Positions 44,049 to 54,480 of a stretch of 64,000 nucleotides of DNA are shown one piece after another (within the stretch, counting starts at the first letter, position 1; each line of letters begins with the position of its first letter). Location: NCBI RefSeq assembly GCF_000715075.1, contig NC_134085.1, positions 156,516,178 through 156,580,177 of the forward strand, written 5' to 3'. Both the position numbers and the translations under genes were made by a program. This stretch comes from Nicotiana tabacum. Taxonomy: Eukaryota; Streptophyta; Magnoliopsida; Solanales; Solanaceae. The notes beneath the pieces were generated by a model, which saw only the letters and a list, made by a program, of their open reading frames with translations, ran no database searches and had not been told where the DNA came from.

Positions 44049-45473
44049 TGTGTCATTGTTGGTAGACCTTTTTAAAAGCTTTTCTTGTGTGTAAAATTTA
44101 AGTTCGAATTTATCTTTAACCTTGTCTGACTTTTCTTTTTCGTTGTTATTTTTATTTTCTTTGTCCCAATCATTTTCCTTTTTGGCTGCCTCCCAGTTTC
44201 CTATTTGTCGTTTATTATTTTTTTTATAATTCTTTTCCTCTTTATTTTATTGTGATCTTAGCAAGAACACTCAAAAAAGAGCCTCCAAATTAAAAATTCC
44301 ATAAAATAAGCATTTCTCTTAATCTCAAATCCTTTAGTTTTTTTCTTTCAAAATAAAAAACATCGGTTGATCGGAATTTTGGATTGAGATCAGATTTAAT
44401 TTTTATAATTTTTTTTTACTATAACATAAAAATGTGTGTTATTTTATGACTGTATACAATTTAAATCTCTTTACTATTAAATTATGGTGAATATTTTGCA
44501 AGAATTACCTAGAAAAATATGAGATTTATTATTTTCATTTTTGGGATCTTTTAGTTTATCTAATTCTGAATTTACTTATGGTGTATAATTTATCTATTGA
44601 AGTTATATTTTTTTTATTTTTCTTATTCTGAGTGGTGGAATTCCATTTATTGAAGAGTTAGTTTACTTGTGCAAATTTATTTTTAGCATACCAAAAAGAT
44701 GTAGTTCTCTAGGGAAAATATTGATTTTACTTATATTATTAATAATAATGGTGCGATTCCTTCTTTAAAATGCTAATTACATTTGCATCTTGAAGTCTAA
44801 GATGGAATTTTCATACAATAACAACTACATACCCAATGAAATCTCATAAATAGAATATGGAAAAGGTTGTAATTTTCATATTTGCAAATAAATAATGCCT
44901 ACAAATTAATTGCCCGAATGAACTAAAAAAAAAAATATTGAATGAAATGAATAAACATTCCGAACAAGAATTGATTTGAATTTATCCTTAATTCTAGACC
45001 CGCTTCTACGTGGAACTATATTTAGATAGATGATTCAGATAAGAGGCATGAGTTACAAAGAGGATTAAATATTAGTGCTTTTACGTTTCACTCTAAAGCA
45101 TGGAAAAAAAGCCTAAAGGACAACAATTTTACGTCACAGGTCAACTTCTGCATGCTACTTTAAACATGCATTATTTCTGCCCATGAACAAATCTCGCAAA
45201 AGTTTTGGTATTTTCATAAAATTCGTGTATAGTCTAAGACATAAAATAAACGGATGGGGTAATTCACTTTAGGTGTATTACGATCCTGCATTTCAGTGAT
45301 AACTGCATGCTTGCACAAATGTGATGACACGAGCTGATCAATTATGTAAAATTAGCTGAAAATATGATTTATGTGATTTAAAATTTTGTTGCTGTTTGCC
45401 GAATGCCGATAGTGCTGCATAAAGACGATACACTAAATAGAACGTTAACGCAATGATTGGATAAAAGTTCATT
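44049..45473. other. Intergenic sequence 3' of SWEET
   Basis: AT-rich unique-looking DNA with T-runs at 44215-44235 and 44405-44420. No long ORF, RNA gene or clear transposon end was found on either strand. Confidence 0.5.
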
Positions 45474-45479
45474 TTTATT
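45474..45479 (-). terminator. Candidate poly(A) signal of SWEET
   Basis: The minus strand reads AATAAA about 180 bp after the stop codon, a normal distance for a plant 3' UTR. It is the clearest canonical signal there. Confidence 0.5.
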
Positions 45480-45655
45480 ACGATAAATTACATAGAATCT
45501 AACCAACATAGCCAGGAGCCTCTCTCTCTATATAAGAATACTTGTGTACAAACTCATTAGGATATTAGGAGAAGAGGAATGACAAGAATTGGTGCGTAAC
45601 TATACTAAAATCACTGCCAATTTCAGAAGTGAAGTACTATTAATAGTAGTATATT

Positions 45656-47616
45656 TTAGGCTTTCACAGTTTGGAGGTTGGGTATGTTTTCTACTTTAGC
45701 TGCACATGTATTATCATGCGGACACGAGGCTACGTGTACTTTATCTGAGCAAACCAGTAAACCGGCAAGCTTCACAATATCAATAATCTGTTCCTGTGTC
45801 AATTCTGGAAGCTTCTTTTTGTTCATGTTCTCATCCACCACAATGACTGCTGGCTTTTGTATCTCCGGAAGTTTCTGCTCCTTTAGGATTGCCTTCTCTT
45901 TTTTGCTGTATATTACATAGAGCACTATTTGGAGAATACCAAAGATGAATCCCAATACGTTTGGAGCCTACAAAAGATAACGTAATTAGACTTACATTGA
46001 TAAGATCAAAGAAATTTTACGTACATGGATACATGCAATTGAAGAACTTACAGCTATGTTGATGTCCTTAAGTAGAAGACCATAGAAGAACCACATCACA
46101 GCACTTAACGTGAGAAACACTGATAGGAGTAATGGCATGTATTCCACACTCTTTGTTTTTATAACTTTTCTCTGCATAAAATGAGAAAAATCATGAGCAT
46201 TATATATCTTCACGCGTGGAAAAAAAAAATAGAGAAGACGACCACGTTTTGAAATTTTTGTATGTAAAAGCTCACCACAATGCCTAAGGGTGCTACGAAC
46301 ACACACAAGGAAAACACAAGGCAAATCCATCCAACAACTTGTCCACGAACTGCTCCTTTGAATAGAAATTGGGTAACTAGAACTATAGCACCAAAGCCAC
46401 CCACTACTGATAATAGCAGCATCTTCACAGTTTGGACCTGCATTAAGTAAAGTTTGAAGATCAAAGACATTTTCTTGCTACAGGAAAGGAAACAAAGGAA
46501 AAAGAAATTCTCGGTAAAAAAAAAGTACTTCAGGTGATATCATGTTAAACCTTACCCTGGCCTTCTTTGGTGCATAGAAAAGGTAGACACCAACGTAGAT
46601 AGTTTCAATGAAGACCCCAAAAGAGTTTATAGTAATGAGAAGTGTCGTGTTGGTCTTGAGAAATGCATAGTATATCCAAAGCATGGAACTAAAGAGAGCA
46701 ACCACATATGGAATCGATTGATAGCCTTCAGTTGATTTCTTCTTGTAGATTCTATAAAACGTGGGCCTGCAAGTGTGAAAATATGAGTGTTAGTCAGATT
46801 AAAAAATCAAGAGAACTGAACATTTTCAAAATTATAAGCAACTGGAAACTCACAGTGGAGAGAGGAAGACAATGAACGAGACAATGTTACCTGCAAAATG
46901 TAAAAGTAAAAAAATGAACGATGAGTTTAAAACATGCAAGATTTTAAGCATATTTTAGGAAAAAACTAAAGTGATTTTGCTTGAAAGGCGCATACGAATT
47001 ATTAAGCAAATTCTACGTAAATTATTAAGAATATGTTACTAAAATGTATTGACAACACATCCACTACTAGTTAATTTGCTCATACTTACGCCGATGAGTT
47101 AATTAGGTGTAATATATATACTTTCTTGGTTATAAAAAAGAATGGACCTATTAATATTTGAAGAGTCAAATAATATTTTCTTTGACCATGTCTTTTGCAA
47201 ATAGCAATATTTTCTTTGACCATGTCTTTTGCAAATAGCTTTTAAATATTTTAAATTATTAATTATTGTAACTTATAGTACTTTTTACATAATCTCTAAA
47301 TATGTAAATTTTATTTCAAAAATTTAAAGAATATACAATGAAAGAAATAAGTTAATTTGACCCTCATAAGAAAGTTTAAATAAATTGAAACGGAGAGAAT
47401 AGTATGAAATGATTAGCATAAAGAATAATAATAATAATAATATGTTAAAGATGATTTTTGAAAAGATAAAGAAAAAAGAAGAAGGAAGAAGAGGCTTTTG
47501 ATATTTAAGAATTCCAATAGGAATATCTAACAACTCAAGAAACAAGAAGGAGAAAAGAGGCTTTATTTACCAAGGACACCAAAAGCAAAAGCCCAGTGAC
47601 CAGAAATACCCGCCAT
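45656..47616 (-). CDS. SWEET: Clade III SWEET sugar transporter, six exons, 295 aa
   Basis: Exons on the minus strand are 47616-47571, 46890-46854, 46766-46556, 46437-46276, 46171-46052 and 45967-45656. All five introns are GT-AG, and the exon lengths (46, 37, 211, 162, 120, 312 nt) keep one frame from ATG to TAA. The protein starts [13 protein letters not shown] and has two MtN3/saliva triple-helix bundles, at about residues 8-96 and 100-215, joined by a linker helix, so seven membrane spans are expected. It ends in a hydrophilic tail of about 80 residues. Positions used for sugar binding in SWEETs can be matched: S20, S54, W58, N75, V144, W179 and N195. [20 protein letters not shown] follows the first span. 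SWEETs are facilitators of sugar flow across membranes. Clade III members mainly carry sucrose at the plasma membrane and act in phloem loading, nectar or seed filling. Assignment to a particular member (SWEET10-15 range) is inference. The start has a strong context (GAGATGG). No disabling change was seen, and this appears to be an intact gene. Confidence 0.93.
47121..47401. mobile_element. Stowaway-like MITE in SWEET intron 1
   Basis: The right end, reverse-complemented, reads CTATTCTCTCCGTTTCAATT, and the left part contains AAAAAAGAATGGACCTATTA. Both are typical of Stowaway-type ends in plants. The left TIR is weak, so the borders are approximate. It lies wholly inside the 680-bp first intron (46891-47570). 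Confidence 0.5.
47172..47239. repeat. Perfect 34-bp tandem duplication in SWEET intron 1
   Basis: The unit AATATTTTCTTTGACCATGT followed by CTTTTGCAAATAGC is present twice head to tail (47172-47205, 47206-47239). Confidence 0.85.
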
Positions 47617-47752
47617 CTCTTTTTTAAGCAAGTTTCTAGCCAAGAATTGCAAATTTCTAGCACTGAGTCTTTCACCCAAGATGCTAGAGTTGCAAAAGAC
47701 TAGCAAGGTTTAATTTGTACTTGGCTGTGAAATGAGGAAGGCTAGGTTAGCA

Positions 47753-47760
47753 TATTTATA
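47753..47760 (-). promoter_or_regulatory. TATA box of SWEET
   Basis: The minus strand reads TATAAATA about 137 bp upstream of the ATG. A start about 30 bp downstream would give a 5' leader of roughly 105-110 nt. It is the only good TATA motif close to the gene. Confidence 0.6.
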
Positions 47761-48224
47761 CAAGCAAGGAATGGGAAGTAGATAGATATGCAACAGTTAA
47801 AGATCCTTTTATTTTATTTGAAAAATATATAAATTAAAAGTGCAAAAAAGCACTCAGAGGAGTGAGGGTGCAATAATGGCAATATCATCAAAATTCAAGG
47901 GTCCCAGAACACTTCTTTTATTATGTCATCCCCCAATCCTTAGGAGCACTAAGACCTACAAGTTACAACTCATCATGCTTTAATTTTTTAAAGGTGTTTG
48001 ATTCTCTTTTATTTTCGGTACGAAATGAACCCCAAATCAGCAAACAAAAATCAGTCCAGAAATGATGGAGGGGCCAATTAAAGCCTTGGATTTACATCAA
48101 TAATAGAGTTAGGGAAATGCAGCCTGGTGCAGCTATTGAGAAGATCAATTTGCTGCAATGGCTGACGAATTTTAGGATAATGTTTTAACATAATCTCACC
48201 ATTATGGTGGGGTTTAGGCCACTG
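47761..48224. other. Proximal upstream region of SWEET
   Basis: AT-rich, apparently unique DNA between the TATA box and the LINE remnant. It should hold the promoter, but no specific binding site is claimed from sequence alone. Confidence 0.45.
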
Positions 48225-48872
48225 ATCCGAACCTGTATGGTACAACAATAATATACCCGGTGTAATTCCATAAGGTGGGTCTGAGGAGGGTAGTATGTAC
48301 GTAATACTTACATCTACCTTGTGCATATAGAGAAGTTGTTTCTGATTGACCATTGGCTCAAAGAAAGCATAAATACAGTAATTTAGATAAGAAAAATGAA
48401 GTAGAGAAGAAGTTAAGGAAAAAGAAATAGTAACAATAGCAAGATAGTAATAGAATCGAAGCATAAGTAACATCAGGTAGTAATTAATAGACAAACTATA
48501 AGAATAAAAAAGTATGAAAATAACAATAAATTACAGTTATGGGCTAGGAGAAAAATATTAAACTATCCACGAACTTTCTACCCTAATTCATGACATCCAC
48601 ACCCTCCTGTCAAAAGTCATGCCCTCAATAAGCTGAAGATGTGCAATATCCGGCCTAATCATCTTTCCCCAATATTTTTTCTGTTTACCTCTACCTCTTC
48701 TTGGACCCACCAATGACAACCTATCGCACCTCCTCACTGGAGCATCCGTACATCTCCTCTTCACATGGCTGAACCATCACAGTCTCGCTTCCCGCATCTT
48801 CTCCACCACATCGGCCATCCTACCTTATCCCTGATATCTTCATTTCTGAGTTACCTCTCATAGTGTGCCCAC
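48225..48872 (-). mobile_element. 5'-truncated RTE-type LINE remnant
   Basis: On the minus strand 48872-48590 translates, with one internal stop, to a C-terminal RT-region tail: KMREARL, then [17 protein letters not shown], then [15 protein letters not shown] recognise this as the end of plant RTE-like LINE ORFs. It is followed by a 3' UTR whose last part (48360-48236) reads GAGCC.ATGGTC...TACTACCCTCCTCAGACCC and ends near a TTATTGTTGT run, like the TTG-repeat tail of these elements. No target duplication was found. The tail alone could also be read as a related SINE. Confidence 0.65.
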
Positions 48873-49003
48873 TATTTTTAACCATGTTTGTTACTAGTAA
48901 CAAAACACAAAAGACATGGAGAAGACGAAAATAATGTCTTACCTCTCTAATGTCATGCGATAATTCCATATATTTTGACGTTATATACCCCACTTCCTTA
49001 TTT
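48873..49003. other. Short spacer between the LINE remnant and the Athila LTR
   Basis: No coding or repeat signal was identified. The left border of the Athila LTR is approximate. Confidence 0.35.
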
Positions 49004-50004
49004 TGTGGATGTTAATTTGAGCGACAATTGTGCTTAATAGAGCTTATTTCATGAGTAGGAATGCTTCGACATGAATTGGATATAAGTTATACAAAATAGC
49101 ACCTCAGAGCGACAAAATGGAGCAATCAAAGAAGACGTGCAAAGCAACGAACAGTCATGGCTATAAACAATGCAAGGCATTGTCATTGGTGCCCTAGACA
49201 GTGCCTCACACAAAAACAATGGCGCCATAGACAGTGCCTCGCGCAGAAATATTGGTGCCCCAAACAGCGCCTCGCGCTGACGATGCCATCCGAGCAAATT
49301 TTAATTCCTCACTAGTTTTGGACATGTAGATTTCGGCCTCTATCCTATAACACTTTGGAAGCACAAATCACTCGAGTTTTTCTCTGTGCTTTCCTTTAGT
49401 TTGTAGTTTAATGCTTCTAGATATTACTATGATTATTTACACAATTATGAGTAGCTAAACCTGTCATTTAGGGTTGATGGAACCAACTGTTAGATAAAGT
49501 CTTGATTGTGTTTGATATAACTGAGCCATTTTTACTCTTTAGTTGTTCAATTATGTGTTTCTTGTGGTTAATTGAATGACCCTTGATTAATCGCATCTAG
49601 TTATCTTGTATTTCTTGAGAGAGAACACTTTATTAGATTGTTGTTGAACAAAGCCACTTCGAGTAAGTTAAGAGATTAATTACTTGAATTTAAAAGCGAA
49701 ATTAGAGATAACAAAGTTTTGGCGCGGTATTTACGAGTTGTACGAATTGTCAGCTACAGTAGTTCGAGAGAATACTTCTAGTAAATTTTCATAATTTATC
49801 GAGAGATAATTGCGATAAATAAGAACTCATCATTGTTAGAAAGTGTTGCGGCGAGATTCTAGCTAACGTGTCATGAATTAATCCGGCAATTGGGGAAATC
49901 ATAAACCCTAGATCTTTTTATCCTTGATTCACCCTCATTCTTGGTAGTTGATAGTTTTTATTGTGATTTTTTATTAGTCAAATAATTTTTATTAATTCAA
50001 AAAT
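49004..50004 (+). repeat. Left part of the Athila 5' LTR
   Basis: The sequence starts near TGTGGATGTTAATTTGAGCG and includes a short tandem array (49185-49281). It stops at the copia target duplication (AAAAT, 50000-50004). The remainder of the LTR continues at 60801. Confidence 0.65.
49185..49281. repeat. Three tandem units of about 35 bp in the Athila LTR
   Basis: Units follow ATTGGTGCCCTAGACAGTGC and CTCGCGCAGAAAT with small changes. Confidence 0.75.
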
Positions 50005-51329
50005 TGTTGTTTTATACTTCAATACCACACAAGAGGGGGGGGGAGTGATTTGTGTGGTGACCAATTCTTTGCTTAAATTGATTGGACCTGGTTCTTCTAT
50101 GTGTTCCAACTACTACTGTTGCGGAATAATAAATACAGAAATTAAAGAACACAAAGATTTTATGTGGAAAACACCTGGCTCAAAAGGTGAAAAAACACAA
50201 CCTATCTTCCAATAGGATTTTTCCAAATTTTCCACTAAAATCACTGAGCCAAAATAGCATTTACAAAGCTCTTTCTAAACCTAAGGATTACCTCTAATCC
50301 CGTTGTAGCACACAACCTCTAACTGTTGCGAAAACTTCAAGTTAACTCTAACTTGAATACTCTGAGTACCTATTACAATTGCCTCTAGATAAAGCTGAAA
50401 GGTACAATATAAAACATCTACTACAATTGAACTAGAAATAAACATAGACACATAAAACTCTTTATGGAGCTGGTTCTTCAATCTGATTCATGTAGCATTA
50501 GGTTTGCACACTTGAATCACACACGAACTACTTGCAAAAAGCCTTGCTATTTTGCTCTTAATTCACGTTTAACTTCTGCGTTTTTGTGCAACACCTATAA
50601 TGTGAGAACATCCTACAATTTATAGAGTTAGTAGATAAAGAATTAATTAGAGTTTTGATGCAACTCTTCCTTGGTGGAAGAGTTCTAGTTGATCTCAACT
50701 TCTAACTCTTTCTTTATCTTGGATAATGTTCTCTTTGAGTAAGGAGTCCTTCTCCTTATCAATTATGCAACCTTTTCGATCAGGAGATATTAAATACACC
50801 AAGTTAAACTTATCTCCTTCAGGTGCTTCCCTAGGGCTGTTCATTCGGATCGGATATCCCAAGTTAAGCTATTAAAATTTTGGATTTCGGATCGGATTCG
50901 GATTGGTATATTTTAATCCGATCCGATCCAAAATCCGAAATTATTAGGTAATGTATAAATACTACACTTTAATTTCGGATAGTCAGACTTACCTTTACAT
51001 CTTCCTCCAAGTTATTACCTTTACAATTGCTAGATTTAGCTATATTGGCACTATAGTACTCTCATAATTGCATAAACATGATTTTTTCTTAATGTATTGC
51101 CTCTTTTACAAAGAAAATATACATATGAGTTTGCAACTTTGAGGCATAATACGATTCGATCCAAACATTAAAATCCGATCCAATTCGATATAATTCGGAT
51201 CGGATTCGGATTGCATTTTCTAGAATCCGAAATCCGAAATGTGCTAAATCCGATCCGATCCCTGCACAGCCTTATGCATCCTACATACTCGAATCTGCCT
51301 GTTTTTGTGCACCTGTGGGATGGACAACA
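50005..51329 (-). repeat. 3' LTR of the SIRE-like element (1325 bp including a MITE)
   Basis: On the minus strand it starts TGTTGTCCATCCCAC after the polypurine tract and ends ...ATAAAACAACA. Compared with the 5' LTR it carries a 443-bp MITE and lacks about 70 bp just inside its start. A G-run lies at 50034-50043. Confidence 0.8.
50832..51274. mobile_element. hAT-type MITE, 443 bp, TSD TGCTTCCC/TGCATCCT
   Basis: The ends TAGGGCTGTTCATTCGGATC and, reverse-complemented, TAAGGCTGTGCAGGGATCGG are inverted repeats. Imperfect 8-bp duplications lie at 50824-50831 and 51275-51282. The corresponding place in the other LTR (near 60675) is empty, which confirms the insertion. The interior is full of GGATCGGATTCGGAT and its complement. 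Confidence 0.85.
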
Positions 51330-51347
51330 AATTCCCCCTTTTTGATG
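51330..51347 (-). promoter_or_regulatory. Polypurine tract of the SIRE-like element
   Basis: The minus strand reads CATCAAAAAGGGGGAATT immediately before the LTR start TGTTGTCC. Confidence 0.75.
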
Positions 51348-51496
51348 ATGACAAACTCTGTGCTTTTCATAAGCTTAGGCCCTGTTTCAACTTAGCTCAA
51401 CATCAACACAATGTTAGAAACATTATTCCTATTTATCACTTATCATCAAAGACCAGGTACATTAGGTTATAAACATCACTGTTCAAAGTGTAAAGC

Positions 51497-54475
51497 TGTC
51501 ACGACCCAATCCCCGAACCCAGTCGTGATGGCGCCTCTCGTGAAGACAATGCTAGCCAGACCAAAATGGAACACCTCTTTTAAACAGTTATTCATCATAA
51601 ACAGTAGTAACATATAATATAATATTCATAAATTGCGGAATTTAACGATAATAACAGCAGGGACCATCCCAACACAGCCTAAACCGGCAAGTCATGAGCT
51701 ACTACAGAATCTGCTATAGGTTTACAAAGTATGAAATCCGATAAAACAGTCTGAAGAAAACATAAATGATAGAGGATAAGAGAGACAAGGGGCTGCAGAC
51801 GTCAACAACTACCTCGTAACTCCAAATCACTACCTAGACTGGAAGGAATCAACGCTCAGGTGTGGACTCTGCTATACCTGAATCTATACACATGGTGTAG
51901 GGAGTAATGTGAGTACTCCGACTCAGTGAGTAATAATTACAAATAATGGCTGCACGTATAAAAACACGTAAAGGCACAAAGCAATTCCATATCAAGCAGT
52001 AAAATCACTTAAAGCAGTAAATTAGTGAAGAAATCAAATGATATTCCTTTTTAAAATAAGTAAAACAGGTAATTTAACGGGTAATTAACAAGTAGAAATC
52101 CACCCCTCGGGCACAATATTAATCGCTCAACATAGTATCAGCCCCTCGGGCTCACTCTCAGTATAGTATCGGCCCCTCGGGCTACCTCACAATCACTCAA
52201 CATAATGGTCAGTCATTGTTACCTTACCAAATTGCATCATACAGTGTCATTATTACCACTGTTTCAAATCACATGGGTACCCGCGCTCATTGTGGGTGTG
52301 CAGACTCCGGAGGGGCCCCTTACGGCCCAAGCGCTATATCAAGCCACCTCATGGCATCATCACTCAACATATCCTCACATCACTCAAGCCACCACATGGC
52401 ATAAATAGTATCTCAGGCCCTCGGCCTCATATCACTCAGCATATCCTCACATATGGCTCTCGGCCTCACTCAGTCCGAAAATCATCATAAGCCCCTTGGG
52501 CATTAGTAAAACAGTAGTTCGCATCCCAAAACATGATGTAGAAATATCATTTAAGTTACAAATCTGAGTAAAAATAGCTGAGTTTGTAAAACAGTAGATA
52601 TTTACAGGACTGAGTTCAAATAATAAGTCAAGTAGTAAGGAAACAGTGATAAAAATCCCTGAAGGGTTCAAATAGTTGGCACGAAGCCCAACTATGGCAA
52701 TCAGCCCAAATCATGATGGTAACAAATGAATTTCAGTCAAATTCGGTAAAATCATCAATCGGGATGGACCAAGTCACAATCCCCAGTAGTGAAAGACCCC
52801 ACGCTCATCATCCAGCGCGTATCTTGCCTCAATATAGCACTACGATGTGCAATCCAGGGTTTCAAACCCTTAGGACATCATTTACAACCATTACTCACCT
52901 CGAACTGGCTAATTCTCTAGCTCGAGACGCCTTTGCCCCTCGAATTGGCCTCCACGCATGTCGAATCTATCCAAAATCAGAACGAATACGTCACAATATG
53001 CTAAGGGAACAAAGCCAAAGCGAAAACATTCGAAAAATATCAAAAATCTCGAAATTAGCAAAACCTGAGCCCCGGGCCCACATCTCGGAATCAGGTAAAA
53101 TTTACATTTTCAGAATCCTCATACCCTCACTAGTCTAACCATACCAAAATTATCCAATTCCGATACCATTTTGTCCTTTAAATCATCATTTTACATTTTT
53201 GAAAGGTTTCACAATTTTCTTCCCAAATTCCATCTCAAATCACGAATTAAATGATGAATTCAATGATAGATTCATGTACTATAACCAAATCTGAGTTAGA
53301 ATCACTTACCTCGACCAATTTCTTGAAAACCTTCGAAAGATTGCCAAAATCCGAGCTCTCTAGGTCAAAATATCAAATAAAACCCAAAACCTCGCATTTA
53401 TAGAGTACCCCTCGGATTCCGACACCGCTGACCACACAAAAATGATCGCGGTCCGCGCAAAAACGACCGCGGCCGCGCAGGTCTTGCTTTGCAGAGATAA
53501 GCTTTAGTGTTTTGGTCATAACTTTCGCTACAAATGTCCCAATTATGATATCTTTACCTTTCTGGAAACTAGATACGAAGGGCTACAACTTTCAATTTTG
53601 AATCACCTCAAAATTCCTTGTAGATTAAAGATATGAGCTCCATAAGTAGGACCAGCGGATCGTTCCCCACCGCAGCCACACACCATTTTGTGCGGTCCGC
53701 ATGACACCTAACGCGGCCGCACACCACTTTGTGTGGTACACACAGCACTCAACGTGGGCGCACCTATTTTTGTGCGGACCGCGTGGGTGAGTTCTGGGGC
53801 CTGCAACCCCTGTAGACCTGCTACAACTATGATTTTTGCACTAAAACATCCCGGAACTCCCGGAAATTCAAACCAATTGTACAAACACATCTCATGACAT
53901 CGTTCAGACTTGCTCAAAACTTCGGAATGTCACAACAATATCAAATCACCAATTTAACATAGGATTAAGGCCTAAGAACTCCAAGAACTCTTAAATTATG
54001 CTTTCGATCAAAAGGTCTATCAAATCTCGTCCGAATGACCTGAAATTTTGCACACACATCCCAAATAACACAATGAAGCTACTACAACTCTCGGAATTCC
54101 ATTCTGACCCCTATATCAAAATCTTGCCTATCAATCGGAATTTGCCAAAATATCAATTTCGCCAATTCAAGCCTAAATCTTCTCTACAACTCCAAAACCC
54201 ATTTCGATCGCACTCCTAAGTCACAAATCACCTCCCAAAGCTAACCGAACCATCGGAACTCACTTCCGAGCCTTCTAACACATAAGTCAACATTCGGTTG
54301 ACTTTTCCAACTTAATCCTTCTTAAAAAAAGACTAAGTGTCTCATTTCTTACCATATCCTCTCTGAACTCGAACTAATAAACTCGATCACATAAAACATG
54401 GATAACGAAGCGTAAAGAAGTTGAAATGGGGGAAATGGAGCGGTAACTCATAAGACGACTGACCGGGTCGTCACA
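51497..54475 (-). repeat. Gypsy solo LTR (2979 bp), TSD AAAGC
   Basis: AAAGC flanks both sides (51492-51496, 54476-54480) with no internal region, the signature of LTR-LTR recombination. On the minus strand it starts TGTGACGACCCGGTC and ends GGGTCGTGACA. It is related along much of its length to the LTR of element A but has its own CG-rich motif (GCGGTCCGCG/CCGCGGCCGCG, 53440-53790). It also has repeated AGCCCCTCGGGCT hairpins (52105-52501). Confidence 0.88.
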
Positions 54476-54480
54476 AAAGC

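Noticed and set aside
45992..46705. Separate short minus-strand ORFs over the SWEET gene
   Set aside because: They are single exons plus intron read-through. The spliced six-exon model with GT-AG sites explains all of them.
48236..48360. An independent SINE
   Set aside because: The matching RT tail on the same strand just upstream makes one LINE remnant the simpler reading, though a SINE sharing the tail cannot be excluded.
48078..48494. A 138-codon minus-strand ORF upstream of SWEET
   Set aside because: It runs through the LINE 3' UTR and AT-rich flank and has no domain or conserved composition.
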